A stretch of DNA of 64,000 bases from Enterobacteriaceae bacterium RIT714 (GCA_009668015.1 WJYB01000007.1:1-64000); one strand, 5' to 3'. Positions 38,610-47,891 are shown, counted from the first letter of the stretch. Translations and numbers: made by a program. Notes: generated by a model from the sequence alone, not told the origin.

Positions 38610-40291
38610 TATTTGATCCAGTAGCGATGCGGTTCTTTAGTCACGGGGGCGAAACCGAGTCGTAGCAACTCTCTTTCCGTTGTGTCGTCCGGGGATTTGA
38701 GCTGAACGGACAGCACTCCCCCTTTTTGTCGGTTATCACTGACGATGCATGCGGTGTTTTCAACCAGCCGCTGTATTGCCGTATCCCGCAATGGATTGAT
38801 GATTTTGATATCAGAAAGTGTGGCGGAGGAGGGCACTTTCTTGTCGATAAATTTGACGGGTTCTTCTGCCATCCAGCGAATACCCAGCTTGCGCAGTTCA
38901 TCGTCGTATTTCAGCATCCAGCCGGTGATTCTGACTTTGTTGTAACCTTCAGCTCGAGGTGCATGGGGGAGTCGCAGAATACAGCGCCCCTGGCTTTTTA
39001 AGTGAACGTTGATTTCCAGAGCTCCAGACTCAGGATTAAACGGTGCCTCGCCAATACGATAAGCGTACATGGCGTTCCCCGTGCCAGAAAACTCAACGAA
39101 GATATAATCGTTAATCTGCATAATCATGGCGTTATCAAAGCTACGCCCACCGCGCAGATGACTCAATCGTCCTTTGTTCTCTTCGCGGAATTTCACAAAA
39201 TCGCTGCCGCGATCGTGCCAGGCATCTGGCCCCATCACAATACGGGTGAACCCCATCTGGTTGGCAAAACGCAGCCAATAGTGCAGTCGTGCCTGGTCAA
39301 CGTCACCGTTTCCTCGCAAGAGTTCGAAGAAATGCATCAGATCCTGTTTTGCCAGCCAGCCTCGCACCATGGCGGCAATCGGTTCAGAAACATACTGGTG
39401 CCACTTATTCTGCTGGCTTTTTAGCTGCGGGTTATCCCAGTACTCCAGAGCGGCCTGTTTCAGGGCGGAATGTGCCTGATCGCGATAAGTAGAATGATAG
39501 TAACGGGTCAGCGTCGCCGTCAGGATGTCATCGCGAAAACGTACCCACTGTGTCGCCAGGCCCAATAACCAACCGATCTTGTCCAGAAACTGTGGATCGT
39601 CCAGAGTATCAAGTTGCGCTAACAGTACGGTGAAAATCCGCTTCCACAACCAGCTGCTATCGGGGATTTGCGCGATTTTTTCTAATGAATATAGCGAGTT
39701 ACTTTCACCGGCGAGTAGCTGCCGGGAAATGACGCCTCCCGCCTGGGGGGTAAAAATATCGTGATAAAACTCAATGGTTTTCATCCACGATTTTTCTCGC
39801 CTGATAGCAGCTTTCACCACCGAATAGCCCTGGGCGATGTGACTACGCAATACACACCAGTGCGGGTTGGTTTCCGGCGATTCGTGCCTGTAGGCAAAAT
39901 AGCTTGAACAGAGCGCGGCCCAATCCCGGCGTTTTAGCGTTTTGGTTTCAATGCGCTTTTTGATCGCACTGTTGACCTTGGGGAAAAACTGTTCATCCTC
40001 CAGCAATATCGGTCGGTCGGGGTATAGCGGGTCATTATCGGCGAGACCATAAAACACCATCCGCCACTCTCGTTCATTCAGTTCTTCTGCAAGACGAAAA
40101 CGACGCAGCGCAGCCAGCCGCATTTCATGCGGTGGTGGCGGGATTTTCTCTGTTTTATCAAAACGCTTTTCCATATCCACGCCAGCAGACGTCAGCGCGT
40201 GGAAATCATTACGCAGAAAGTTGTCATCCTGCTGACTTGAAGAGAGCTTTGCCGCGATGCGCTGTGCAAGAGAATTCAGTGCGGGCGTCAT
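38609..40291 (-). CDS. zorC: Zorya type I component ZorC (EH-signature protein)
   Basis: A 560-residue soluble protein of Zorya, with the conserved Glu/His-containing region FFELLRGNGDVDQARLHYWLRF...GPDAWH that defines the EH-signature family. In the studied system ZorC is recruited with ZorD and binds DNA. The ATG at 40291 overlaps the zorB TGA by 4 nt (ATGA) and is preferred to the in-frame ATG at 40312. It is directly followed by zorD. Confidence 0.9.
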   Translation of the reverse strand: MTPALNSLAQRIAAKLSSSQQDDNFLRNDFHALTSAGVDMEKRFDKTEKIPPPPHEMRLAALRRFRLAEELNEREWRMVFYGLADNDPLYPDRPILLEDEQFFPKVNSAIKKRIETKTLKRRDWAALCSSYFAYRHESPETNPHWCVLRSHIAQGYSVVKAAIRREKSWMKTIEFYHDIFTPQAGGVISRQLLAGESNSLYSLEKIAQIPDSSWLWKRIFTVLLAQLDTLDDPQFLDKIGWLLGLATQWVRFRDDILTATLTRYYHSTYRDQAHSALKQAALEYWDNPQLKSQQNKWHQYVSEPIAAMVRGWLAKQDLMHFFELLRGNGDVDQARLHYWLRFANQMGFTRIVMGPDAWHDRGSDFVKFREENKGRLSHLRGGRSFDNAMIMQINDYIFVEFSGTGNAMYAYRIGEAPFNPESGALEINVHLKSQGRCILRLPHAPRAEGYNKVRITGWMLKYDDELRKLGIRWMAEEPVKFIDKKVPSSATLSDIKIINPLRDTAIQRLVENTACIVSDNRQKGGVLSVQLKSPDDTTERELLRLGFAPVTKEPHRYWIK

Positions 40292-41028
40292 TGCGGCATG
40301 ACCAGCTGGCAAACTTCTTTATTGACGACCGGAGGGAAGTCCACCTCATCAGCCCCGTCTCGTTTATCCTTAAGCCCAAAGAACTGCATGCGTAGCTCGA
40401 CCCGGCGGCTGGCTTCCTTGCTTTCTTTCGCGTTATTAAACGAAACACCACCCGCAAGAAAAAGCTTTCGAATTTGGATCTGTTGTTCTGCCGAAATGCT
40501 CTTTTGCAGAGGGCTGCGACTATCGAGCAAACTGCACATCACCCATTCTGAGCGCTGCAAAGAGAGATGTAAGTTGTAAAGATAGGAACCGTCGGTATCG
40601 GTAAACCCTTCAATGACAATTTGCTTAAACCATTTTTTGCCCTCTTCGCTGTCAGAGGCTTCAAGCACAAGAGGAACGACATCCTGCAAGGCTTTTTGTC
40701 CTTCGGCGTTCAGGAAAAATTGGTTGTGATCGAATCGCCCGGCCTCACCAAAACTGATGCGGTTATCGTGGCAATCCACCACAATTGTTTTGTTTACACT
40801 GCGGGCATGCAGCTCCAGGCGTTCACACAATCTGGAGATATCCTGCCCCCTGGTTTTTTCGCCTTGCTCCGCACGCTGTATACGCTGAGTCACAGAACTC
40901 AGCGACGCCACCATGACCACCAGAAATAACACCATCATGGCCGTCATCAGGTCGGCATAGGAGATCCAGAAGGGTTTCTCTGCTTCATCACCGCGGCGCT
41001 TTTTAACGCCAAATGTGTTTCCAAACAT
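40288..41028 (-). CDS. zorB: Zorya component ZorB (MotB-like stator subunit)
   Basis: A 246-residue inner-membrane protein anchored to peptidoglycan. One N-terminal helix (about 23-45) carries Asp26 in ISYADLMTAMMVLFL, the ion-binding residue equivalent to MotB Asp32. The periplasmic OmpA-like domain (about 130-215) includes IEGFTDTDGSYLYNLHLS and RRVELRM. Residues 203-220 and the tail are polar. With ZorA it forms an ion-driven motor that senses phage attack. It begins 13 bp after zorA behind GGGGTGA and overlaps zorC. Confidence 0.95.
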   Translation of the reverse strand: MFGNTFGVKKRRGDEAEKPFWISYADLMTAMMVLFLVVMVASLSSVTQRIQRAEQGEKTRGQDISRLCERLELHARSVNKTIVVDCHDNRISFGEAGRFDHNQFFLNAEGQKALQDVVPLVLEASDSEEGKKWFKQIVIEGFTDTDGSYLYNLHLSLQRSEWVMCSLLDSRSPLQKSISAEQQIQIRKLFLAGGVSFNNAKESKEASRRVELRMQFFGLKDKRDGADEVDFPPVVNKEVCQLVMPQ

Positions 41029-41041
41029 CAGCCGTCACCCC

Positions 41042-43231
41042 TCAGGCGCGAACGCGTGACAGAACATCGTCAAGCTCGCTGACGCTTTCTCCGATCTGTT
41101 CGACGGAGCCTGCAAGCAGATTAGAGGCTTTCGCCATCTCGACATCCAGTTTGCCCAGCGTTTTATCCAGGCTACGCGAAACGCCTTCGGAGAAGTCTTC
41201 AAAACCTTTCCCGAGCACGTCGCTGACATTTTCCATAAAGGTCTGCGCTTCCCGGTTATAGCTCTGCAAACGCTCGCCGTGCTGTTTAAGATCGGTGATG
41301 AACTGGCTGCGGGTAGTCTGTTCAGACTGGGTATTCGCCGCAAGCAGCTCCAGCATGGCAATAGATTTGCTGACCGCTTCCCGATTGTGACGATAATCGG
41401 CCACCACAGAGCTGAGTTCGCTGGTGGCAAGGGAGAGTGATGAACCGGCCGATTGGGCTTTATTCAGTACATCAGCCGTGAGATGGTTCGCTTCCGACAC
41501 CCGTTCTCCCGCATGTTCAAAGCGCTCAGCAGCCAGACGCATTTTGTCTGCGCCGTTTTGCATATCCTGGATCTGTCGGTTGGTCTGTTCTGCGAGATGG
41601 CGAAGTGTTTCGTTCGTACCCTGATGCTGGCTGGCAACCGTTTCAATCAGCTGTTTAATCTGATCGTCCACTTCACTCATCACCCGCTGTGTCTGTTCAT
41701 GCAGGGATTGCTGATTAGCCTGCTGGTTCGCTGATATCTGTTGCTGGCCCTTATCAATCTGACCAAACAGGCTACCTAATTGCTCACCGAGTGCTTCTAC
41801 AGAGGTCGCCATTTTTTCCATCGTGGCGCTTTGGCCTTGCTGCACTGAATGCTGAATGGCTTCGATAAAGGCAGACATTTGTTCTGCCTGGGCTTTTTCT
41901 CGCGCTTCACTGTCGGCGAACATTTTCTCAAGCTGGCGGGCCATACGTTCGCCAGCGCCTTCGCCCTCAGCGCCAATTTTGGCAACAGAGGATTGTAAGC
42001 TGGTGAGCATGTCATTCATGCCAGCCTGCATCGCCTGCTGGCCTGATTTCATTTCAGACAGCAGTTGTTCAATCAGCTGTGCGCTGCCCTGGCGGGAATC
42101 GTCGCTGACCTGACGCATATCCTGGAGCAGGGCGGAGAATCCGCTTTGCATCGTCTGGATCGCACCGACGGTTTGCCCCATCATTTCGTTGAGATTCGTA
42201 AACTGCTGGCCAAAGGTGGTGTCGAGTTTTGCCATAAATGCCGTCAACACGTCCTGCAACATGTTCTGTACCATGCCACTTTGATCGCCGCTGGCGGTCT
42301 GAACCGCTCCCGCAATTTTATCCAGCGGTGACTTCAGGCTATTTTCAATTGCGCCGCTGACCTGGTCGGCAAACTGCGAGCTTGATTCACGGTAAGTGGT
42401 ACTTAACGTATTCGCCAGGCGTTCATTTTCGACTTTCTGGCTTTCGGCCAGATGTAACAGCATATCGCGCAGATCGGTGACCAGGCTCTCTTTCAGGTGG
42501 CGGGCCTGGGTGGCACTTTCGTTACTGGATTTCACCAGTGAGGCGAGATACTCCTCACCCACGCCGCTGTCATAGAGGGAATCGAGCGCTGCGGTGAATT
42601 TTTCAAGGTGTTTGTAGCATTTTGCGAGATAGAATTTTTCCAGCCAGGTAATAAATATAGAGAAAGCAATCGCAAATGCAGACCCCAGGAAGGCATACAG
42701 CACATCGTGCAGCAGATTATTGACGCTACTCGTGACCTGCTCTGGCGTGCTGGGATCAAAGTGGTTCAGGCCAATCATCAGCCCGTAGAATGTGCCGATA
42801 ATTCCCACGCCGGTCAGGATGCCGGGGAGATGCTTAAAGAATTCGGTATTGAGTGGAATATCCACCAGCTGTTGTTCTGAGAAGTAGCTGGCGCTGGGGG
42901 CAGTGGCTCGAATTTTAATCACTTTTTCTTCACTACCCACCCGCTCAGACTGAGGATGCAGGGATTCTGCAAACTCATTCCAGGCGTGCTTTAGCCCAGG
43001 CTCAACAAACAGATTTTTGAGATATTCCAGTTGGTTTTCTGGCTCATCATTTGCGATGCTATTAATTGATAGTGTGTATTTTTTCAGGTTGGTAACAATT
43101 TTAACCGACCGATAGAGATAAAATATAATAAAAGAGACAAACGCAAAACTGACGAGGCCAATTACGGTTGCGGGCACCATATAAGGCTGCACAGAGGTCA
43201 GCGCCAATAAAACGGAATTAAGCCACGACAT
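41042..43231 (-). CDS. zorA: Zorya component ZorA (MotA-like stator with long coiled-coil tail)
   Basis: A 729-residue membrane protein. Helix 1 is at about 17-38; the MotA/ExbB/TolQ-like pair at about 133-155 (PGILTGVGIIGTFYGLMIGL) and 172-200 (LYAFLGSAFAIAFSIFITW) builds the proton channel with ZorB. Residues about 220-720 are a Gln/Ala/Glu-rich continuous coiled coil projecting into the cytoplasm, the hallmark of Zorya ZorA, which relays the signal to ZorC and ZorD. The length matches the type I E. coli protein. It is the first gene of zorABCD, 174 bp downstream of an unnamed regulator-like gene. Confidence 0.95.
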   Translation of the reverse strand: MSWLNSVLLALTSVQPYMVPATVIGLVSFAFVSFIIFYLYRSVKIVTNLKKYTLSINSIANDEPENQLEYLKNLFVEPGLKHAWNEFAESLHPQSERVGSEEKVIKIRATAPSASYFSEQQLVDIPLNTEFFKHLPGILTGVGIIGTFYGLMIGLNHFDPSTPEQVTSSVNNLLHDVLYAFLGSAFAIAFSIFITWLEKFYLAKCYKHLEKFTAALDSLYDSGVGEEYLASLVKSSNESATQARHLKESLVTDLRDMLLHLAESQKVENERLANTLSTTYRESSSQFADQVSGAIENSLKSPLDKIAGAVQTASGDQSGMVQNMLQDVLTAFMAKLDTTFGQQFTNLNEMMGQTVGAIQTMQSGFSALLQDMRQVSDDSRQGSAQLIEQLLSEMKSGQQAMQAGMNDMLTSLQSSVAKIGAEGEGAGERMARQLEKMFADSEAREKAQAEQMSAFIEAIQHSVQQGQSATMEKMATSVEALGEQLGSLFGQIDKGQQQISANQQANQQSLHEQTQRVMSEVDDQIKQLIETVASQHQGTNETLRHLAEQTNRQIQDMQNGADKMRLAAERFEHAGERVSEANHLTADVLNKAQSAGSSLSLATSELSSVVADYRHNREAVSKSIAMLELLAANTQSEQTTRSQFITDLKQHGERLQSYNREAQTFMENVSDVLGKGFEDFSEGVSRSLDKTLGKLDVEMAKASNLLAGSVEQIGESVSELDDVLSRVRA

Positions 43232-43405
43232 AGTTTTACCTGTGAAATATAAGGGGCGTGTATGTTTAATGTTATTGGCAACACGTCTCAGGAATTAATT
43301 GCGTTGCCTTACTCAGATTTATCTAACGCTTTTCGGGAGTGGTGGCGCATTTCCTGTGATCACGTGGATGCGCGACCAAACCCAATGAGCTAATCATTAA
43401 CAATC

Positions 43406-45073
43406 TTACGCAATAGTGTAAGTGTTTGTTATTGTACGTTTTGAACGTCTCAACAGCAGCCCCATTTGCGAAAGGGAGGCCAGAGCAAAACAGATTGCTG
43501 CATGATGACGTTCGGCTGCGCCTAACGCCCGGCGAACATCATAGGCAGTGAAGGCCTCTCCTTTAGGAGTACCCGGTAGTTTATCACCGTTTAATTTAAT
43601 TGCATTCTGAGTTGCCCGACGATATTGATCCAGGTCAGCACGGGGAGGCATTTCGAAATTATATCGTTTTTCCCCCATCCGATCGGTGGCTTTTAAAAAA
43701 CCCTCGGCATGTAATGCCAGGATGGCTTTAGTCGCCTCACTTTCGCCACTGTGTGGTATTCGGGCTAATTCGATAATTTTATCAACGGTAAATGTTTTTG
43801 GGGGGCTCACGAATTCACGGCTTTGGCTGATGAGTTCCGCCGCAATAATCTCATACCAGGGGTTATCACTGGCCCGTTGAGCAGGGGAGCTTGTTAACTC
43901 CGGGGCCGCAGATTTATGCGTAACCGCCGGGGTAACGGGGGTGTTTTGTCGTTCCAGGAATCCCGTCCTGGTTTGCCCTTCTGAGGTGGAAGACGATTCT
44001 TCCCTGATCAATGGTTTCGCGACGCGATAAGCGGCAAGTTGACCCGATCGTTCGACGCGACGGACATGGCCCCACTGCACTAATTTCGATACGGCGCGGC
44101 GGAGCTGTGTATCTAAAAATGTTCTACCTGTAGCTTCATCCAGATCTTCGATGACGAACATTTTTCCATGGGCGATATCCCAGAGACCGCCGCCTTTGAC
44201 TGCTGGTCGCGTAATGCCGATGAAAAGGGCGTCATAGCAGGGATCACCTTCTTCTGTCGCTTTTGCCGCAACGCGTGAAAGGACATCTTGTGCCAGCGTT
44301 CCCACTGCCCGTGACACAATCTTTTTGGGCTCTTCCTGTGGCGCAGGCGCGACAACAACGGCTTTTTCTTCCGCAGCCGGTTCAGGGTGTTTATACTTTT
44401 TCCAGCGCGTTGCAATGATCTCTGCGACCCGCTCAATGTCTTCCGGCGTGCTGTTAACAAATTCCAGAATACCGGCTTTTTCAAGGCCTGCTTCCTGCCA
44501 GCGCTCGCGTTCAGAAGGGGTATCTGGCTGCAATCTGTCAGTCATCACCAGCTTGGTACGGATTTGTGGAAGCCACATATCAAAAATGAGCCCCCCTATT
44601 TTCTCGTTTAGCCAGGGCTCGAAATCATCAGTTTCAGGAATGCGTTGGTTGATCGCCTCAAAGAGTAAAGACTGACTCTGATGATGCCCCTCTTCAGGAA
44701 CGTCCTCTTCTTCATCTTCCTCTTCAGGCTCGCTGTCGTCATAGTCAAACCCGACAGTTTCGTTGGCCAACTCATGCTCATCTGGTTTATCTACCTCATC
44801 CTGACTCTCTGGCGTACCGGCGAGAACAACAGGTGCGGTGTTCATCTCGGCTGCAGGGATAGGGCGATTCAGAAGCTCTGTGACTTTGGCTTCAATATTT
44901 TGCAGATGCGTGAGCAAGGGCAGGGAAGAGGAGCTAAAGTCGCGGCGTACAGCCATTGATAATAGCTGCCCTGCGTATTGCTCAGCGTCTACACCAAATT
45001 TTTCAGCTTGTTCTTTTAATAATGTTGCATCTTCAGCGGCGATAAAAACGCAAAAAAACTGTCTGTTATCCAT
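43406..45073 (-). CDS. Unknown 555-residue protein with RHH-like N-terminus, acidic linker and winged-helix-like modules
   Basis: I do not recognise this protein. Residues 4-45 (RQFFCVFIAAEDATLLKEQ..., then QYAGQLLSMAV) resemble a ribbon-helix-helix strand plus two helices. A strongly acidic linker runs at about 93-128 (EPEEEDEEED). Three helix-rich parts with wing-like ends follow: 318-352 (LRRAVSKLVQWGHVRRVE), 425-473 (IIELARIPHSGESEAT) and 505-555 (YDVRRALGAAERHH). A role in DNA binding and regulation, or in sensing, is an inference. It lies 43 bp after the ParB-like gene and 174 bp before zorA, all on one strand. Its start is weakly supported by a ribosome site. Confidence 0.6.
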   Translation of the reverse strand: MDNRQFFCVFIAAEDATLLKEQAEKFGVDAEQYAGQLLSMAVRRDFSSSSLPLLTHLQNIEAKVTELLNRPIPAAEMNTAPVVLAGTPESQDEVDKPDEHELANETVGFDYDDSEPEEEDEEEDVPEEGHHQSQSLLFEAINQRIPETDDFEPWLNEKIGGLIFDMWLPQIRTKLVMTDRLQPDTPSERERWQEAGLEKAGILEFVNSTPEDIERVAEIIATRWKKYKHPEPAAEEKAVVVAPAPQEEPKKIVSRAVGTLAQDVLSRVAAKATEEGDPCYDALFIGITRPAVKGGGLWDIAHGKMFVIEDLDEATGRTFLDTQLRRAVSKLVQWGHVRRVERSGQLAAYRVAKPLIREESSSTSEGQTRTGFLERQNTPVTPAVTHKSAAPELTSSPAQRASDNPWYEIIAAELISQSREFVSPPKTFTVDKIIELARIPHSGESEATKAILALHAEGFLKATDRMGEKRYNFEMPPRADLDQYRRATQNAIKLNGDKLPGTPKGEAFTAYDVRRALGAAERHHAAICFALASLSQMGLLLRRSKRTITNTYTIA

Positions 45074-45116
45074 TCGAAGAATTCATCCGGGCCAGTTGCA
45101 GGTGATCGTTATGCGA

Positions 45117-45956
45117 TTATTTCGCGTGAATGCCATCTTCCTGACGAGGGGCAATATTGCCGCTGTGCTTGATATCTCGTCCGGCTCTCATGCTATTCCA
45201 GCATTTGATAATCGTATGACGCTGACGGCCCGTAGAAGCGCTAATCAGTTTCGATTTGGCGCGCGTCAGGTACTCGCGCAGAAAATAGGCTGTACCGGTT
45301 TCGGGCAAGCCCACGCCTTTGAAGATTTGCAAGGCAAAATCCTTCGCGAAGTTCTGATCAAGGCGTGCAAATATCGTATAAAAAAACAGGCGATCGCTGC
45401 TGGTTAATACGGCGTTCTGCTTTGGCATGTTATCAAGCAGCCAATGCAGATTTTCATTTAGCTCTTGAGAGTGTGTTTTTACGTAAGCATCTACATCGCT
45501 GTTGTCGTTGAGATACTGATTGCTCCCGCCGCTACCCGCCAGCCAGTTTTCCGATTTCTCATACAGAATAAGCGTACGCACGGCCCCGGCCAGCACGCGA
45601 GCTTCAGTGCTGCTCACGCCTCCCGTAATAGCGAGTACATCTCCGGCGGTGCGAATTTTACCCGTATCGAGCGTTGGGATAACATCGTTAGACAACCCGC
45701 GAACAACCATCATTTTTATTGTGCGGTTTGCCTGAATGATCGCTTTCAGGCGATGCTGTCCGTCAATTAAACGGCCATCGAGACTGATCTTTATTGCTTC
45801 GCCATTTAGTAGCCATTTCCCTGCTACCATCGCCGCCATATATTTACGCACTCGCTGTTGCGAGATTGGACGGTTTTTCATATTTCGTGAAAGCAGATCG
45901 GCTGCAAGTTCAGGCGTAATTGTCTCAACTTCGCCACGTACGTACTGATCGGTCAT
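45117..45956 (-). CDS. ParB/sulfiredoxin-fold DGQHR-motif protein
   Basis: A 279-residue protein. RPISQQRVRKYMAAM (29-43) and IDGQHRLKAII (64-74), then VVRGLSNDVIPTLDTGKIRTAGDVL, identify a ParB-nuclease-like (DGQHR) fold seen in many phage, plasmid and ICE proteins, where substrate is generally unknown. The C-terminal half is helical and may form a HTH-containing domain. It is the first gene of a same-strand series running through the 555-residue gene into zorABCD. It may be a nuclease, an NTP-hydrolysing DNA-binding protein or a regulator; I cannot choose. Confidence 0.65.
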   Translation of the reverse strand: MTDQYVRGEVETITPELAADLLSRNMKNRPISQQRVRKYMAAMVAGKWLLNGEAIKISLDGRLIDGQHRLKAIIQANRTIKMMVVRGLSNDVIPTLDTGKIRTAGDVLAITGGVSSTEARVLAGAVRTLILYEKSENWLAGSGGSNQYLNDNSDVDAYVKTHSQELNENLHWLLDNMPKQNAVLTSSDRLFFYTIFARLDQNFAKDFALQIFKGVGLPETGTAYFLREYLTRAKSKLISASTGRQRHTIIKCWNSMRAGRDIKHSGNIAPRQEDGIHAK

Positions 45957-46259
45957 TAGGCGTCGCTCTAAGCTAGATGGAAATGATGATGTGCGGAAAA
46001 AATACGCCTGATGGCTCGAGAAAAAAAGTGTTTTTGCTCAATTAATAAGAAAATTCTTACGCATTAATTTGCATTGTGAAACAGGGTTTTATGTTTTTAT
46101 CTTATGATTTTAAAGGATTTTATTGGAAGGAATGTTTTGTCAGAAAGCGAAACAAAAAACGGTTTTTTGAAATTATTTGTTACACATGTTATGTGTGAGA
46201 TTCACTCCCGAGAGAAAGAGGTTATTCTCTCGGAGAGGAAAACGTTAGGGTGTCAGCAC
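45957..46259. other. AT-rich right end of the island with promoter region
   Basis: 303 bp upstream of the ParB-like gene. It contains a perfect inverted repeat TAAGAA-AA-TTCTTA (46046-46059), a possible operator, and AT-rich promoter-like sequence on the minus strand. No gene or att-like repeat is seen. An aldo/keto reductase remnant begins at its right edge, so the island boundary is probably within this stretch. Confidence 0.45.
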
Positions 46260-46522
46260 TTAGCCATCCATGGGAGCGCTGGAATACCATCGCACGCCAT
46301 GCACATCACTATAAAATTGGTCAATCCAATAGAGATCAACATAGTCCGGCTGCAGGCGATTCACGGAGCGCCCGAACAGAGCTTTAGCCCCGTCGTAACA
46401 GGTATCCTTTAGCCACCGTTTGGTCGTCACAAAGCGTTCATCTCGTGCGCATCCGTCATCTGAAATACGCCAAAGTCCAGCAGGGGCATTTCGATACCCT
46501 TGTTCAGAGTGACAGCATGCAA
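46260..46522 (-). pseudogene. Remnant of an aldo/keto reductase
   Basis: Two frames are needed. From 46522 the frame reads HAVTLNKGIEMPLLDFGVFQMTDAHE, an AKR N-terminus; then another frame reads ARDERFVTTKRWLKDTCYDG and NRLQPDYVDLYWIDQFYSDVHG, the central AKR part. About 35-40 codons, including the catalytic Asp/Tyr segment, are deleted at the junction, and His in the LIH motif has become Asp. The frame stops at 46260, about one third of normal length. It lies 60 bp downstream of the YgiN-like gene on the same strand and was probably part of that operon. Confidence 0.75.
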
Positions 46523-46582
46523 TCAAAAAGCGCGAAGATGAGCAAAGCGTGGCAGGCCCTGCCACGCTTTGATGTCATCCGT

Positions 46583-46888
46583 TCAGGGTTCAACCGCCGT
46601 CAGATAGTCCAGCCGAAGCGGCTCCGCCAGTAGCTCATTCATCTGCAAGATAAAGGCCTGGAAATGGGGCAGCGCGATGTGCGCATCCAGTCCCTGCTGG
46701 CCTCGCCAGGCTTCTCGAACATAAAAAATGTCCGGGGTGTCACGCAGTTGAAACAACTGGTACTCAACGTTACCTGGCTCCTGGCGGGTGGGCAGTAACA
46801 GCGCCTGCAGGGCCGCTTTCAGCGCAACTCGCTTACCGGGTTTTGCTTTCAGTACCGCAATAATGGAGATGATGTCAGAAGATGCCAT
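46583..46888 (-). CDS. Antibiotic biosynthesis monooxygenase-domain protein (YgiN-like)
   Basis: A 101-residue ABM-fold protein of the dimeric ferredoxin-like type (IIAVLKAKPGKRVALKAALQAL; FYVREAWRGQQGLDAHIALPHFQAF). Relatives such as YgiN act as small quinol oxidases or as stabilising partners. The ATG at 46888 is one base after the stop of the reductase gene, so the two are translationally coupled; a longer upstream frame lies within that gene and is not used. Pairing with a quinone/zinc-type reductase suggests a shared role in electrophile or quinone metabolism. Confidence 0.85.
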   Translation of the reverse strand: MASSDIISIIAVLKAKPGKRVALKAALQALLLPTRQEPGNVEYQLFQLRDTPDIFYVREAWRGQQGLDAHIALPHFQAFILQMNELLAEPLRLDYLTAVEP

Positions 46889-46889
46889 C

Positions 46890-47891
46890 TCAGAACCCCT
46901 CCAGCACAATCTTGCCGACCGCGCGCCCGGTCTCAAGCTGGGCATGTGCTTTCTGCAGGTTAGCCGCAGTAATGGTGCCGTAATGTTCGCCCAGAGTGGT
47001 GGTAATAATCTGCTCGTCAATCAGCGTGGCAACGCGGGTCAGAAGCTGATGCTGGGCGATCATATCGCTCGTTTCAAACATGGAGCGGGTAAACATAAAT
47101 TCCCAGTGCAGGGAAATACTTTTCGCTTTCAGCGGGCGAGCATCCAGCGTCTCGGGATCGTCAATCAAAGCAAGCTTTCCTTGCGGCGCCAGCGACTTGA
47201 TGATCTCTGCGTAATGCTCTGCAGTGCTGTTCAGGCTGGCGACGTGGGTCACTTCCTTGATTCCCACCGCAGCCAGTTCTTCCGACAGCGGCTTGCTGTG
47301 ATCGATGACATAATGCGCCCCCGCCTCCCGTACCCACTTCTGGCTTTCAGGGCGCGACGCCGTACCGACAACGGTCATTTTCGTCAGCTTCCGCGCCAGC
47401 TGGACCAGGATCGACCCAACCCCGCCGGCGGCGCCGACAATCAGAAGCGTATCGCCTTCGTTGCCTTGCTCCTGAATGCCGAGGCGATCGAACAGCATCT
47501 CCCAGGCAGTGATCGCCGTTAACGGCATCGCAGCCGCCGCGGCGTTATCCAGTGTTTTAGGCTTCAGGGCCACAATACGCTCGTCCACCAGTTGATACTC
47601 ACTGTTGCTGCCCGCCCGGCCCAGCGCACCGGCATACCACACCTCATCCCCGGGGGCAAAGAGGGTGACGGCCTCGCCAACGGAGGATACTACTCCCACA
47701 GCATCCCAGCCCAGAATGCGAGGCGTATCGCCTGCAAATCCGGCGCGAACTTTGGTATCAACAGGGTTAACAGAGATGGCTTTCACTTCAATCAGCAGAT
47801 CGTGCCCTGTCGCCGTCGGCTGTGGCAGTTCAATCTCTTGCAGGGCGTCGATGTTGCATGGTGCAGAACGGCTAATGGCAATGGCTTTCAT
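46890..47891 (-). CDS. Zinc-type alcohol dehydrogenase-like reductase (MDR superfamily)
   Basis: A 333-residue NADPH-dependent medium-chain reductase of the ZADH/quinone-oxidoreductase group. GroES-like N-domain (about 1-125, GWDAVGVVSSVG), then Rossmann motif VGAAGGVGSILVQLARKL. Zinc-binding Cys ligands of true alcohol dehydrogenases are absent, so it is probably a zinc-independent quinone or enone reductase. It is divergent from a LysR gene with a 108-bp spacer containing a symmetrical operator candidate, and leads an operon with the YgiN-like gene and the AKR remnant. Confidence 0.9.
   Translation of the reverse strand: MKAIAISRSAPCNIDALQEIELPQPTATGHDLLIEVKAISVNPVDTKVRAGFAGDTPRILGWDAVGVVSSVGEAVTLFAPGDEVWYAGALGRAGSNSEYQLVDERIVALKPKTLDNAAAAAMPLTAITAWEMLFDRLGIQEQGNEGDTLLIVGAAGGVGSILVQLARKLTKMTVVGTASRPESQKWVREAGAHYVIDHSKPLSEELAAVGIKEVTHVASLNSTAEHYAEIIKSLAPQGKLALIDDPETLDARPLKAKSISLHWEFMFTRSMFETSDMIAQHQLLTRVATLIDEQIITTTLGEHYGTITAANLQKAHAQLETGRAVGKIVLEGF

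Noticed and set aside
43404..46063. Shared 9-mer TCTTACGCA near zorA (43404) and near the ParB-like gene (46055) as a common operator
   Set aside because: A single 9-mer shared between two regions of a few hundred bases is likely by chance and the first copy overlaps a coding end.
33149..46259. Search for an integrase and a direct repeat of the thrW 3' end to define the island
   Set aside because: No integrase-like gene and no copy of the tRNA end sequence was found by eye, so no att sites are annotated.
46104..46412. Plus-strand open frame of 102 codons at the island end
   Set aside because: It is antisense to the AKR remnant, has no ribosome site and no recognisable protein features.
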